Shown here: one piece after another, positions 16,137 through 24,910 of the stretch
How the letters are laid out: every line of letters starts with the position of its first letter
How positions within the stretch are numbered: position 1 is the first letter of the stretch
DNA from: Parvularcula sp. BBD 1991-13
Lineage (GTDB): Bacteria > Pseudomonadota > Alphaproteobacteria > Caulobacterales > Parvularculaceae
Reading direction: 5' to 3'
NCBI GenBank assembly: GCA_001657385.1
Contig: LYSZ01000005.1
Span: 266,956-330,955 of the forward strand
DNA length: 64,000 nt
Program-made: the position numbers and the translations under genes
Notes under the pieces: generated by a model
Database searches by the model: none
Seen by the model: only the letters and a program-made list of their open reading frames with translations
Told to the model about the DNA's origin: nothing

Positions 16137-17138
16137 GTGTGTGAAGTCATGGCCATACCCACGGACAGTGTTTTCGACAGGGCGCTTGAACGGCTTGCCC
16201 CGGTCGTCTGGCGGCTTCAGCTGAAATTGCTGAAGCCGAAACAGATCAGAGCGTTGCGGCACGTCAAGCATTACGGCCTCGCGGCCATTGCCGGACTTCG
16301 TTATGCCTTCGAGAATAGTTTCACTTTTCAGTACTACCCCGAAACGCCGACGCGCCATCATGCCGCGCGCGTTGTCTGCGTCGCCGCGCGCTGTCGCGGC
16401 GTCTCCTATAACGGGCGCAACGACGCGCGCGCTGTCTGCTTTTTTCATGACGACACGGCCTCGCCCCAGGCGTTTACCGAGGCGTTACGCCGGTCGCGCC
16501 CCGGCATATACGTTATCAACGGCTCTTGTCTCGACATATCGAAGCGCCATGTGGACATATTGCACAAAAAAGCCTTCGGGTATGGCTTGAACCTGGACAG
16601 ACCGGCGATTGCCGCTTCGCGCGATGAACGTTTTGTTGTGAAATCGAACGCGAACGCCGCCCACCAGGGACGTCTCGTTACAAGAGACGACGCGCTTTCC
16701 GCACTGGACGAAGACCGGCTGGTCGTCCAGAAATATGTGGATACGCGCGTGTCTTACAGGGGCGAGAGCTGGGTCTGCGATCATCGTGTCGGGGTCGGCG
16801 ACGGTCGCATCCTGTTCGTGATCAGAAAGCTGCGTTTGGCGAAAAACGTGTTCTACCCGGAGACGGCGCATTTCATTCTGACGCCGCCTCAAGGCGCTTT
16901 CACTCCCGCGGAAACAGAGGCGATCATGCGATTATGCCGTCTCGCCGGCCTCGACATCGGCGAACTGGACATCTTGCGCGACCGGCGCGACCGCAAACTC
17001 TATGTATGCGATGTATCGCGCACGCCGCAACGAATGCCGTCTTCCATGATCGCGCCGAAAGTTTTTCATTGCTATGCAGAGTATGCAAAGGCGTTGCGTT
17101 CTCTCCTGAGAAAAGGATTATCGTATGACGGTGGGTGA
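16137..17138 (+). CDS. ATP-grasp-like protein, copy 1 (paralogue of 25418)
   Basis: About 333 residues (GTG 16137 with GAGG in front; ATG 16149 is an alternative). I infer an ATP-grasp-like fold from FVVKSNANAA near residue 162 (ATP-binding Lys strand), LVVQKYVDTR near 196 (hinge) and IGELDILRDRRDRKLYVCDVSRTP near residue 280, which resembles the Mg-binding 'D-...-E-x-N-x-x-P' end of the family with Ser-Arg instead of Asn. A related protein lies at 25418-26428: both share VINGxCxDISK, FGYGLNL and the C-terminal motif. ATP-grasp enzymes form amide or ester bonds through acyl phosphates. It lacks strong resemblance to any named family I know, so the call is structural only. Confidence 0.5.
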   Translation: MCEVMAIPTDSVFDRALERLAPVVWRLQLKLLKPKQIRALRHVKHYGLAAIAGLRYAFENSFTFQYYPETPTRHHAARVVCVAARCRGVSYNGRNDARAVCFFHDDTASPQAFTEALRRSRPGIYVINGSCLDISKRHVDILHKKAFGYGLNLDRPAIAASRDERFVVKSNANAAHQGRLVTRDDALSALDEDRLVVQKYVDTRVSYRGESWVCDHRVGVGDGRILFVIRKLRLAKNVFYPETAHFILTPPQGAFTPAETEAIMRLCRLAGLDIGELDILRDRRDRKLYVCDVSRTPQRMPSSMIAPKVFHCYAEYAKALRSLLRKGLSYDGG

Positions 17139-17532
17139 AGAAGCCGGGCGGGCGCCGCTGCCGGGCGAGTTGGCTTCGTGGGTTGACGCTTTTTTCGAGC
17201 GCATGGCTCAAAAGGGGATCGGCGCTACGGATGGCGCGCGCCGCCTTTTGACCCTTGCTATCGAAACGCAACTCATCGAAGGGCCGACCGATCGCCCTGA
17301 GTTGCTGCTGAAAGCCTTGCGCCGGATCAGTATTGACGATGTCGCCTCCCTTTATGCGCTCAAATATGGCGGGCGGCGTTTATCCTTCAACAGATTGACC
17401 CGTCTTTTAAGCGACCTTCATGAGGCGTGGCTGGACATAAAAGAGGCGGAATACGTTCAAGCGCGCGGACTGCGACAGGACCCGCCGGCGCCTCACGGCT
17501 TGAGCCGAAAACCGGGAGGAGCGGCGATATGA
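17125..17532 (+). CDS. Conserved-context small protein, unknown function
   Basis: 135 residues, ATG at 17125 behind AAAAGGA, overlapping the ATP-grasp-like gene by 14 bp and the metallophosphoesterase by 4 bp. It is mostly helical by eye, with no cysteines, no membrane segment and no signal peptide; charged segments such as RLLTLAIETQLIEGPTDRPE and LLSDLHEAWLDIKEAEYVQA alternate. The tail after residue 115 is Pro/Gly-rich. I do not recognise it. Its tight overlaps on both sides show it is a translated part of the operon, perhaps a small partner of one of the enzymes. Confidence 0.55.
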   Translation: MTVGEEAGRAPLPGELASWVDAFFERMAQKGIGATDGARRLLTLAIETQLIEGPTDRPELLLKALRRISIDDVASLYALKYGGRRLSFNRLTRLLSDLHEAWLDIKEAEYVQARGLRQDPPAPHGLSRKPGGAAI

Positions 17533-18344
17533 TCATCGGGCATTTGTCAGACCTGCACGCGCTGGCGCCGGGACGCAAGCTGATGGATATTCTCGACACC
17601 AATGCGCTCGCCGAAAGGGCGGTCAAACGCATCAACACCCTTGATCCGGCGCCGGATTTTGTCGTCGTGACCGGCGATCTCACCCACAATGGCGGCGATG
17701 ACGAGACCCGGCATGCGCGTGCAATCCTCGACGCCTTGAAACCGCCCTATCTCGCATTGCCCGGCGGGCATGACGACCTGAGTGTTTTCAACAGCGTCTT
17801 TGGCGATGCGTTTTCGAATAGCGACGCCTGGGCGCGCGACGGCGCCTGCAAGGATCTGGAAGATCTGCGCATTGTTTTCATCAACAGCCTTGGAGACGGC
17901 GAAGGGCCGTCATTTTCCGCGGAGCGCGCCCGGGCCTTGAACGCCATGTTATGCGACCGCCCGAACGCGCCGACCATCGTCTGCATGCATCACCCCCCTT
18001 TCCAGTGCCGAATTCCGGTGTCGACCTATATCGACGATCCGGATGCGTCATGGGCGTTGCGGCTTGGCGATACGCTTGCCGCTCACGTTCAGGTCAGGCT
18101 GGTCCTTTGCGGTCATGTGCATCGCTCCATGGTGACCGCCTGGCGCGGCGCCAATGTTATTGTGGCGCCGTCGACCTGCGTGCAGGTCGATCCGAACTTC
18201 AATGACTTTCACGCCAACGCAGACCGGAGCAAACGCAACTTCCAGTTAATCGCCGAGGACCCGTCTTTCATGCTGCACTATTGGAGCGGCGAAGATTTCA
18301 TATCATACGTTTTGCCAACCAGGGACGATTATGCACGCGCATGA
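17529..18344 (+). CDS. Calcineurin-type metallophosphoesterase
   Basis: A 271-residue metallophosphoesterase. MIIGHLSDLHAL supplies the first metal site (D-x-H), VVTGDLTHNGGDDE the bridging Asp and GGHDDL stands where GNHD is usual; CMHHPPF and VLCGHVHRSM complete the dimetal site. Family members hydrolyse phosphomono- or diesters such as cAMP, or remove a phosphate from a pathway intermediate. The chosen ATG overlaps the previous stop (ATGA). The Asn-to-Gly change in GGHD is unusual, since that Asn normally ligates a metal; activity could be altered. Its operon role may be removal of a phosphate or nucleotide protecting group. Confidence 0.8.
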   Translation: MIIGHLSDLHALAPGRKLMDILDTNALAERAVKRINTLDPAPDFVVVTGDLTHNGGDDETRHARAILDALKPPYLALPGGHDDLSVFNSVFGDAFSNSDAWARDGACKDLEDLRIVFINSLGDGEGPSFSAERARALNAMLCDRPNAPTIVCMHHPPFQCRIPVSTYIDDPDASWALRLGDTLAAHVQVRLVLCGHVHRSMVTAWRGANVIVAPSTCVQVDPNFNDFHANADRSKRNFQLIAEDPSFMLHYWSGEDFISYVLPTRDDYARA

Positions 18345-19174
18345 CTGAACGAAACGCTCAGTACGGTGTAGAATCATTCGACGGCGCCAAGTCGGACATC
18401 TACCGCGCCGAAGGGTTTGCGGTCTATACGCGCGCATTCGCCGACGGCGTGGCGGCGAGGGCGCTTGATGCGCTTCAGGGCTTATTTGACCGTTGCCCCG
18501 AGGGCGCCGGCGCCGTGGTGACAGCTTACGGCGAGGCCGGCGTTGACTCCGGACAAACGCGCATAGACCACCCTCATCTCGTCAGCGAAGACGTCAGGGC
18601 GCTGGCGACTCATCCTGACCTCGCCTGCGCCATCGGGAAGACTCTCGGCGTCGGCGCCGCCCAGCTCTGGTATTGCCACGCCCTGCGAAAGCCGGCCGGC
18701 GTCGATCGCAATACGCATGTCGGCTGGCATTTTGACGGTCAGTACAGCCCTTTTTTTGCAGGAGACTTTGTAACCGCGTGGATTCCCCTGACCGACAATG
18801 GCCCGGCCGGCGCCCCTTTGGTCTATGTACGGAAAACCCACAAAGTCCGAATTCCGGTTCAAAGCGGGTTTTCCCACAAGATTTCGCTGGACGAACTCAA
18901 ACATAGCATTGTCGATGCTGCCGGCATCGACTGGAACGAAACACATGTGGCCGCTGCGCCGCACCGTTTCGTCCTGCACAGCAGCCGTATCCTTCACGGC
19001 AGCGCGGCCAACCATTCCGCCGCGCCGCGGATCAGCCTCACCTGTCATTTCAGGACCGAGGCAAACCGTCTGACCGGCAGGCGATACTCCAAGTTCAACC
19101 CCGAAGAGCTTGAAGATATGAAAAAATGCCCCCTGCTTTTCGGCGATAAGAAGCTGCTTGATTTCGCCGGTTAA
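18341..19174 (+). CDS. PhyH-type Fe(II)/2-oxoglutarate oxygenase, copy 1
   Basis: A 277-residue phytanoyl-CoA-dioxygenase-family protein. VGWHFDGQYS near residue 128 carries the H-x-D iron ligands, and ILHGSAANHSAAPRISLTCH near residue 220 carries the distal His and the 2-oxoglutarate-binding Arg. The ATG overlaps the previous stop (ATGA). It most likely hydroxylates, epoxidises or halogenates a small molecule; no Ala replaces the Asp, so halogenation is not indicated. Second PhyH protein at 21805-22614. Both flank the ABC exporter, so late-stage oxidation of the product is plausible. Confidence 0.85.
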   Translation: MTERNAQYGVESFDGAKSDIYRAEGFAVYTRAFADGVAARALDALQGLFDRCPEGAGAVVTAYGEAGVDSGQTRIDHPHLVSEDVRALATHPDLACAIGKTLGVGAAQLWYCHALRKPAGVDRNTHVGWHFDGQYSPFFAGDFVTAWIPLTDNGPAGAPLVYVRKTHKVRIPVQSGFSHKISLDELKHSIVDAAGIDWNETHVAAAPHRFVLHSSRILHGSAANHSAAPRISLTCHFRTEANRLTGRRYSKFNPEELEDMKKCPLLFGDKKLLDFAG

Positions 19175-19197
19175 CGGCGGCGACAGAAAGACATGGT

Positions 19198-20919
19198 TTG
19201 CGATTGAGCGTGCCGGAAGCACAGGAAGAGAAAACAAGAAGCCTCGACATCCTGCTTGATTCCAGGCAAGGGCTCGGCGCCATCGTCGCATCGGCGCTGC
19301 TGGGGCTTCTTCTTACGTTCGTTTTTCCGCTGTCCGTTGCGGCGATCATCGATCGCGTCATCGTGCACAACGCGCTGTCGACGCTTCAGATCGTCGCCGT
19401 CGTCCTGTTTACCACGGCCGTATTCGAGGGCCTCGTCAGCATATTGCGCGGGCGCATCATCAGCTTCAAGACGGGACAAATCAGCGCGCGGCTCGCTTCG
19501 TTGCTGATCCGGCATATCTTCACAGTCGATTTGAAACACCTCCTCGGTCAGCAGGGCCGGCGCACGGTGGAAACCGTCGCGACGATCAATCTTTTCAAGG
19601 ATTCAATTCGGGAGCTGATCGACTTTTTCGTACAGATCTGCCTTTCGGTCACGGTCTATTCGCTCGTTCTGTTTGTGATCAATGCGCAGTTGTTCGGATT
19701 TCTGGTGCTGGCGCTCGTCGTTCAGGTGACGTTCCTCGCCCTGGCGCACAGAAGGCTGAAACCGCTGGTGACGGAATCGATTCAGGAACATAAACAGTTC
19801 AGCGCCATGCTGCATACCGCCGTCGGCGCCATTGAAACCTTGAAAGTCTACGGCGCGGCCGGCATTTTCGAGGGCGCGGCGCGGCAGAAGGTGAATTCCG
19901 CTCTGGCGAAGAACTTTCACGCATCGAGAGTGACCGCGGACGGTACGGCTTTTTCAAGGATGATTGCGCGTTTCACCGAGGCGACAATCGTCACCCTGGG
20001 GGCGTTCAATGTCATCATGGGAACGTTGACGATCGGTCAGCTGATTGCGTTTCAGATGTTCGCCATTCGGTTTTTTGAACCGTTTGGGCGGATCAGTCTG
20101 ATGATCCAGCGCTATGAACGGGTTCGAACTTTCTTCAGGGACTGGGATGAATTTCTCGCCATTCGCGTGGATAATAAAAGCGCCAGCGTGCGGTCCGAGG
20201 CGAAACCGGACGCTCCTGTTCTGCATGTCAGCGACCTGTCATTTCGCTATGATGGCGCGAAGGACTATGCCTTGCGGGATGTGAGCATGGACATCGCTCC
20301 CATGGAAGTCGTCTTTATCCTTGGGCCGTCGGGATCGGGAAAAAGCACCCTTGTAAGGCTTCTATCGGGGTTGCTGCCTGTCAGGGAAGGCGTCGTCGAG
20401 GTCCGCGGGGTCTGCCTGCAGGATATTCCGGAGACTGAGCGCCGCAGCTTTGTCGCCTGCGCCTTGCAGGAGCCGATGCTGCTCCCTGGCGCCGTGGCGG
20501 AAAACGTATCGGCTTTTGACGCGCGGGTATCCATGGCCGAAGTGCGCCGCGCCTTACGCATCACGGGGTGCGAAGCTTTCGTCGATAAGCTGCCGGCGCG
20601 GGAGAATACGCTGGTCGGCGAAAATTACGTCTCCATTTCCGGCGGCGAGCGTCAGCGTCTGTGTCTCGCCAGAATGTGCGCCAGCAACGCCGCGCTGCAG
20701 ATCATTGACGAGGGTACCTCGGGCCTGCATCGCCAGCTTGAGGTCGATGTTCTCCAGAGAATCATCGATGGCATGCAGCCGCACCAGGCGACTATCGTCA
20801 TTACCCATCGCGAAGATCTGGCGGTGCTGGGCACCCGGATCTTGCGCATAGACGAGGGCCGGCTCGTTGCCGACAGCGCGGCTGAACCGGTGCTGGCGAA
20901 AGCTCAGGCGGACTCATAG
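19198..20919 (+). CDS. Type I secretion-like ABC transporter (fused TM and ATPase)
   Basis: About 573 residues: five to six membrane helices in residues ~25-330, then an ATPase with Walker A FILGPSGSGKSTLVR near 376, Q-loop, signature SISGGERQRLCLARM near 480, and a Walker B-like LQIIDEGTSG. In that last motif Asp-Glu is kept, but the usual T-S-x-L-D D-loop reads TSGLHRQ. The H-loop His is in VITHREDL. The architecture is that of HlyB/LagD-type exporters, but there is no N-terminal C39 peptidase, so it cannot itself cut a double-glycine leader. The start is uncertain: TTG 19198 and GTG 19210 are both possible. It could be the inner-membrane partner of the TolC- and HlyD-like proteins at 4364-7099. 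It ends overlapping the convergent sulfotransferase by 16 bp. Confidence 0.85.
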   Translation: MRLSVPEAQEEKTRSLDILLDSRQGLGAIVASALLGLLLTFVFPLSVAAIIDRVIVHNALSTLQIVAVVLFTTAVFEGLVSILRGRIISFKTGQISARLASLLIRHIFTVDLKHLLGQQGRRTVETVATINLFKDSIRELIDFFVQICLSVTVYSLVLFVINAQLFGFLVLALVVQVTFLALAHRRLKPLVTESIQEHKQFSAMLHTAVGAIETLKVYGAAGIFEGAARQKVNSALAKNFHASRVTADGTAFSRMIARFTEATIVTLGAFNVIMGTLTIGQLIAFQMFAIRFFEPFGRISLMIQRYERVRTFFRDWDEFLAIRVDNKSASVRSEAKPDAPVLHVSDLSFRYDGAKDYALRDVSMDIAPMEVVFILGPSGSGKSTLVRLLSGLLPVREGVVEVRGVCLQDIPETERRSFVACALQEPMLLPGAVAENVSAFDARVSMAEVRRALRITGCEAFVDKLPARENTLVGENYVSISGGERQRLCLARMCASNAALQIIDEGTSGLHRQLEVDVLQRIIDGMQPHQATIVITHREDLAVLGTRILRIDEGRLVADSAAEPVLAKAQADS

Positions 20920-21539
20920 GGGAGGGCGTCGAAATCGCGCGCATAGACGCTGTTCAATATCTCCCTGTCGTTTCGCGTTAACAGGCTTGGCGCGTCCGGA
21001 TGAGAGGTTCGGTTACGTTTTATCCGGATATTGACGCCGAAGATTTTGTGAAGCGCTTCAAGGTCGTATTCCATGCGGAGGAAATGGGTTTCGCGCAGAA
21101 ACAATCCGGCGACGCCGCTGATGATATGCGTTTGCGGACGAAGATGCCGGTTGGCCGTGATGCGCGGCAGAAATTCTATGAACGCACTGAGTTCAATCTT
21201 TAGCAGCGCCGATCGAATCGTTTCAAAATCTTCTCTTCCGGAAACGCCGGCCAGCGGGAACAGTCTCCTTTGCGAATATTGCCAGGACGATTTTTCCCTG
21301 TCGCGAAGGTCATGTCTCAGCTTGTCGTAAAAAAAAGAAATGACCCGCGCATAAGGGTGCCGGACGAGCATGTAATGCCGAGGCGCGTCGTTGGCGAATC
21401 CGAACCGGGCAAGGCGCGCGCAAAATTCCGCTTCGTTGACGCTTCGCAGGGCGGGGTCGCCTTTCAGCGTTGTAAACATGACCTTATAGTTCGTGCTTAG
21501 AAAAAGACGTTCCGATTGTGCGGCGATAAATCTGGGCAT
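20904..21539 (-). CDS. Sulfotransferase-family protein
   Basis: 211 residues, Sulfotransfer_2-like. YKVMFTTLKG near residue 18 takes the place of the PAPS 5'-phosphosulfate loop, and HYMLVRHPYARVISFFYDKL near residue 54 is a clear 3'-phosphate-binding segment with the conserved Arg and Ser region. Its length is short but normal for the bacterial carbohydrate-sulfotransferase-like group. It is convergent to the ABC transporter, overlapping by 16 bp, and appears to be a single-gene unit. Together with the gene at the left edge it makes two sulfotransferases in the window. It probably sulfates a hydroxyl on the cluster product or on a surface glycan. Confidence 0.75.
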   Translation of the reverse strand: MPRFIAAQSERLFLSTNYKVMFTTLKGDPALRSVNEAEFCARLARFGFANDAPRHYMLVRHPYARVISFFYDKLRHDLRDREKSSWQYSQRRLFPLAGVSGREDFETIRSALLKIELSAFIEFLPRITANRHLRPQTHIISGVAGLFLRETHFLRMEYDLEALHKIFGVNIRIKRNRTSHPDAPSLLTRNDREILNSVYARDFDALPYESA

Positions 21540-21804
21540 ATGACCGGTTGGAGTTGTGCGCGGCCTGACGCCGGAGGGGATGCGTTGGAGAAACGCCGCC
21601 GGCGGCGCAGCGCGGCTCCGTTCCGAGGGCGGGTATATTCTCTGCGCGCCTGTGGCGTTGCGCGGTTTGTTGTGATATTAGTTAGTATAAATAGTAAAAA
21701 TACTTCCCGAAAGAAACAATATACTTTCATCCTTCGTGATCGCGGGAAAATAGGTCGCGGTCCTGTCCACTGGGAATATCGACAATGCCGCCCCGGCGTC
21801 TCGC

Positions 21805-22614
21805 ATGGCTACAGATATGGGCAAGCATGCCATACCACTGACGATTTCCAATCGCCTCGTCCGGGAATACGAACAGGCGGGGGTCGTCGTTCTGCGCCGT
21901 GTCTTCGCGCAAAGCCGCGTCAATGCGGTGTTTGAGGAATGCCGCGCGAACCTGGACCGGTTGCGCGCCCGGAACGCCGCAGGCAACGACGCGGTCGTTG
22001 TCGACTTCGCCTCCCATTGCCTTGACCGCGTCAGGGCGCTTTGCCGCGATCCTCTGGTCGGAAAAATCGGCGGTGTATTGAGCCGGTCTCTACAGATGCG
22101 TCACCTTGTCGATCATCTCTTCATCAAGGAGCCGATGACCGACAGCGCAACGCCATGGCACAGGGACTTGCCGTTTTATCCCGTCCGCGGCGAGCAGATT
22201 CCGCTTCTCTGGATTGCGTTGACCGCGTCGTCAGCCGATTGCGGCGGTCTCGTCTACGCGCCGGGTTCGCATCGCTGGACGACACCGAAGAACGCGCCTC
22301 GAGAAGCAGACAAACGTCTTTCTCCGGACGACTTCAAGACCGCACGGCTGACGGTTTTCGAGCTTTCCCCCGGCGATATAGTTGTGCATCATCCGCTGAC
22401 GGCCCATGGCGCCGGGCCCAACCGGACGGACCGCCCGCGCTATGGGCTTGCCGTGCGGCTCGCCGGCGACGATGCAAGCTGGGCGCCCCGGCCGAAAACC
22501 CTCCGCATACCCGAGGGGGAAACCATGTCCTATAAGGGCCGGCTTTCCCGCAGCGGTCTGCCCGTGATCTGGCGGGCGCGCTCAGACAGTTCCGGCGTGA
22601 CCGACGCTGCTTGA
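21805..22614 (+). CDS. PhyH-type Fe(II)/2-oxoglutarate oxygenase, copy 2
   Basis: 269 residues. TPWHRDLPFY near residue 114 holds the H-x-D iron ligands; VVHHPLTAHGAGPNRTDRPR near residue 193 holds the distal His and the 2-oxoglutarate Arg. GLVYAPGSHRW is the usual family segment between. It resembles other small-molecule hydroxylases more than copy 1 at 18341. ATG 21805 or 21817 are possible, neither with a strong ribosome site. The serine hydrolase gene follows after 33 bp in the same direction. The 265 bp in front hold an AT-rich stretch (21665-21725) that could carry a promoter. Confidence 0.82.
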   Translation: MATDMGKHAIPLTISNRLVREYEQAGVVVLRRVFAQSRVNAVFEECRANLDRLRARNAAGNDAVVVDFASHCLDRVRALCRDPLVGKIGGVLSRSLQMRHLVDHLFIKEPMTDSATPWHRDLPFYPVRGEQIPLLWIALTASSADCGGLVYAPGSHRWTTPKNAPREADKRLSPDDFKTARLTVFELSPGDIVVHHPLTAHGAGPNRTDRPRYGLAVRLAGDDASWAPRPKTLRIPEGETMSYKGRLSRSGLPVIWRARSDSSGVTDAA

Positions 22615-22647
22615 GCCATTGAACCCGCGCAACCCAGGAGAAACGGC

Positions 22648-23985
22648 ATGCGCGCCGCCACGGTCCGTACAAGCGTCGAGTTTCCGGCGCGCGCTGAAAC
22701 CCTGCTGCGGACTTTTCAGCGGCGCCGCAATATCGCCGGCATGTCCGTTATTGCTCGGGACAGTGACGGGCGCAGTTACCGTTACCTCAATGGTTATGCG
22801 TCGCTTACCCACGGGGCGAGGGTTTGCGAGAAGACGCGTTTCCACATTGGCTCGGTTTCGAAACACATGGTTGCGTGTCTTGTTCTCGCCCTGCGGGGCA
22901 GGGGAATGTTGAGCCTGGCCGACCCGATCGGCGCGCGGCTTCCCGGTTTGCCGCAGGACTGGCGCGCCGTACCGGTTTATTGCCTGCTGACGCATACGTC
23001 GGGCTTGCCCGAATGTTACGCACGGCTTCCAGGCTGGGGAAAATCGCATGCGCGGGACGCGCTTATGCCGATCTTTGAAGATATGGCGGCGGATTATCCT
23101 GCCGGTTCGGCATGGACCTACAGCAACACTAATTACATATTGCTCGGCTGGCTGATCGAAGCGCTGACCGGCCGCACCTTGAGAGACGTCATGGAAAACG
23201 AGGTGTATGCGCGCGCGGGCCTGCCCGATGCATGTCACGACTCGACGCGGTTCGTTGTTCAGGGGCGCGCGGAACCGTATGTCCATGTCCACGACGCCTT
23301 TATGCATGCGGACCGGATGCATGACAGCATTTCCGATCTCGGCGGTTTCGGCGGGTTGATGAGTGCCCGCGATGTCGAGGCATGGCGCGACGCCCTTGCG
23401 CGGCCGCCGCTGTCCGCCGTTGACGGGCAGTGTTACGAACCCGCAACGTTATCCAACGGCGTTCAGGTCCCTTACGGATATGGGTGGTTCGCAGGCGTGA
23501 CAAGCGCAAGGCGCATCTACTGGCACGGCGGCGCGCCGCCCGGATTTCGCGCCGTATGGGTGCGGATTCCCGATCTTGGCGCAAGCGCCTTCATCTGTGT
23601 CAACACCAAAGCGTCAAGTCATGCGGTTCTCGACCTGGCGGTGAACGTGCTGGAGAGCTTGTCGCCGGGGTCCACCTATCATTCAAAGACGCCTGAGCCG
23701 CTCGAGGCCGGTGAACGGCTCGACTTCATTCGCGCATTTGCCGCTTCGCCGGAAACCCTCGATGAATCTGCCATGACAACGGAAATGGCGTTGACCTGGA
23801 AATACGGATCGCTCGCCTTTCCCGGCGGCGCCATGGCCATGGCCGTGGACGCGGTCGCGCTCTGTGAGGAGCATTCCTTTGGGCCCGGGACGCTGGCGCG
23901 CTACAGGCTGAGCGTTCAGGGCGAAGCGATGTTCATCACTATAGGTTGGAATGCCGACGGGAAAGTTTTCTGGATCGGCGAGTAA
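22648..23985 (+). CDS. Class C beta-lactamase-like serine hydrolase
   Basis: 445 residues with the three motifs of the beta-lactamase/EstB family: SVSK (in FHIGSVSKHMV, residue ~70) with the nucleophile Ser, YSN (in WTYSNTNYI, residue ~160) and HGG (in IYWHGGAPPGF, residue ~293) in place of KTG. No signal peptide, so it probably works in the cytoplasm as an esterase, transacylase or D-peptidase rather than as a drug-resistance enzyme. Good ribosome site (AGGAGAA). In biosynthetic clusters such proteins act as acyltransferases (LovD-like), hydrolases or self-protection enzymes. Confidence 0.85.
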   Translation: MRAATVRTSVEFPARAETLLRTFQRRRNIAGMSVIARDSDGRSYRYLNGYASLTHGARVCEKTRFHIGSVSKHMVACLVLALRGRGMLSLADPIGARLPGLPQDWRAVPVYCLLTHTSGLPECYARLPGWGKSHARDALMPIFEDMAADYPAGSAWTYSNTNYILLGWLIEALTGRTLRDVMENEVYARAGLPDACHDSTRFVVQGRAEPYVHVHDAFMHADRMHDSISDLGGFGGLMSARDVEAWRDALARPPLSAVDGQCYEPATLSNGVQVPYGYGWFAGVTSARRIYWHGGAPPGFRAVWVRIPDLGASAFICVNTKASSHAVLDLAVNVLESLSPGSTYHSKTPEPLEAGERLDFIRAFAASPETLDESAMTTEMALTWKYGSLAFPGGAMAMAVDAVALCEEHSFGPGTLARYRLSVQGEAMFITIGWNADGKVFWIGE

Positions 23986-24040
23986 AGGCGTTGCGATATG
24001 CCGACGCAGCGCTTTGCTCCGGCGCGTCCGTAAAGACCGC

Positions 24041-24910
24041 CTAGAGCGCGGCCATCGCCGGGTCGTTCAGCCACCGACGGCACTTGTTGATATCGTCACG
24101 GAAGTAATCCAGAAAGTTGAAACTTGGCGGCGCCGCCGCAATATTGGCCTCGAATTCGTTCGAGGCGTCGTCAAGCATCACGATTGCGTCGCTCCGGTCG
24201 ACATATCCTTTCTGGATCATGGCTTTCAGATTGGCGTGTTCTTCTTTGGCGTTGCCGACGTCGCGGATATCGTCAATGGCGGTGTAGACAATGCCCAAAG
24301 GTTCGATGGCGGCGTGAATGATCCCGCCGTCGGCGGGACGCGCGTTCAGTTCATTTCCAAGCTGAGCATAAAACGCCATGATGTGCCCGCATTTGACCCG
24401 TGACGACGCATCCCACTCTTCAAGAGATGTCAACGCCGTGTCGGGCTCCTTTTTCAAATGCCGCCAGATGGCAGGCAGTTTCGCCCTGGAAAGCCGAAAA
24501 AAAGCATCCGAAAGCTCCTGGCTCGCCAATATGGAAGCGGCGTGTTCATAGAGCCGAATGCCGGCGACCGCCAGGTCCGGATGCCGATAACCGGTGTCGT
24601 CGTCGATGATATCGTCGAGCAGCTTGACGCCCCAGCAGTGTATGACGAACGCGGTTCCAACGGCCCTGCGCCTGGCGCTGTCCTCAACCCAGGCCGCCAT
24701 CGGGTATATGTACTTCGCAAACTTTTTCGCGCAAATCGTTTCGATAAGCGCTTCGGGCGTATCGACTTCAGCCATCAGCTTGCGGGCCGCTGTCTCCGCG
24801 TCCCGCGCTGCATCGCCCCATTCGGTTCCCGGTTTCAATCGATTGCCAATATCCATCGCGGGCTTCTTTCTTTTGGGAAAGGGTTCGGTATTGAACTGGT
24901 CGAGCGTCAT
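24041..24910 (-). CDS. Second class I isoprenoid synthase homologue
   Basis: 289 residues, helical, with LLDDIIDDDTGY near residue 105 as the first aspartate-rich motif and YTAIDDIRDVGNAKEEHANL near residue 210 as the second. It is shorter than and clearly divergent from the 8319-9287 protein. ATG 24856 (GAAAGAAG in front) is a reasonable alternative start. It is convergent to the serine hydrolase gene with 55 bp between. Two such proteins in one island may work as a pair, one making an isoprenyl diphosphate and one using it, but this is inference. Confidence 0.6.
   Translation of the reverse strand: MTLDQFNTEPFPKRKKPAMDIGNRLKPGTEWGDAARDAETAARKLMAEVDTPEALIETICAKKFAKYIYPMAAWVEDSARRRAVGTAFVIHCWGVKLLDDIIDDDTGYRHPDLAVAGIRLYEHAASILASQELSDAFFRLSRAKLPAIWRHLKKEPDTALTSLEEWDASSRVKCGHIMAFYAQLGNELNARPADGGIIHAAIEPLGIVYTAIDDIRDVGNAKEEHANLKAMIQKGYVDRSDAIVMLDDASNEFEANIAAAPPSFNFLDYFRDDINKCRRWLNDPAMAAL

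Noticed and set aside
22648..23985. True class C beta-lactamase resistance gene
   Set aside because: No signal peptide and HGG instead of KTG; fits esterase or acyltransferase relatives better.
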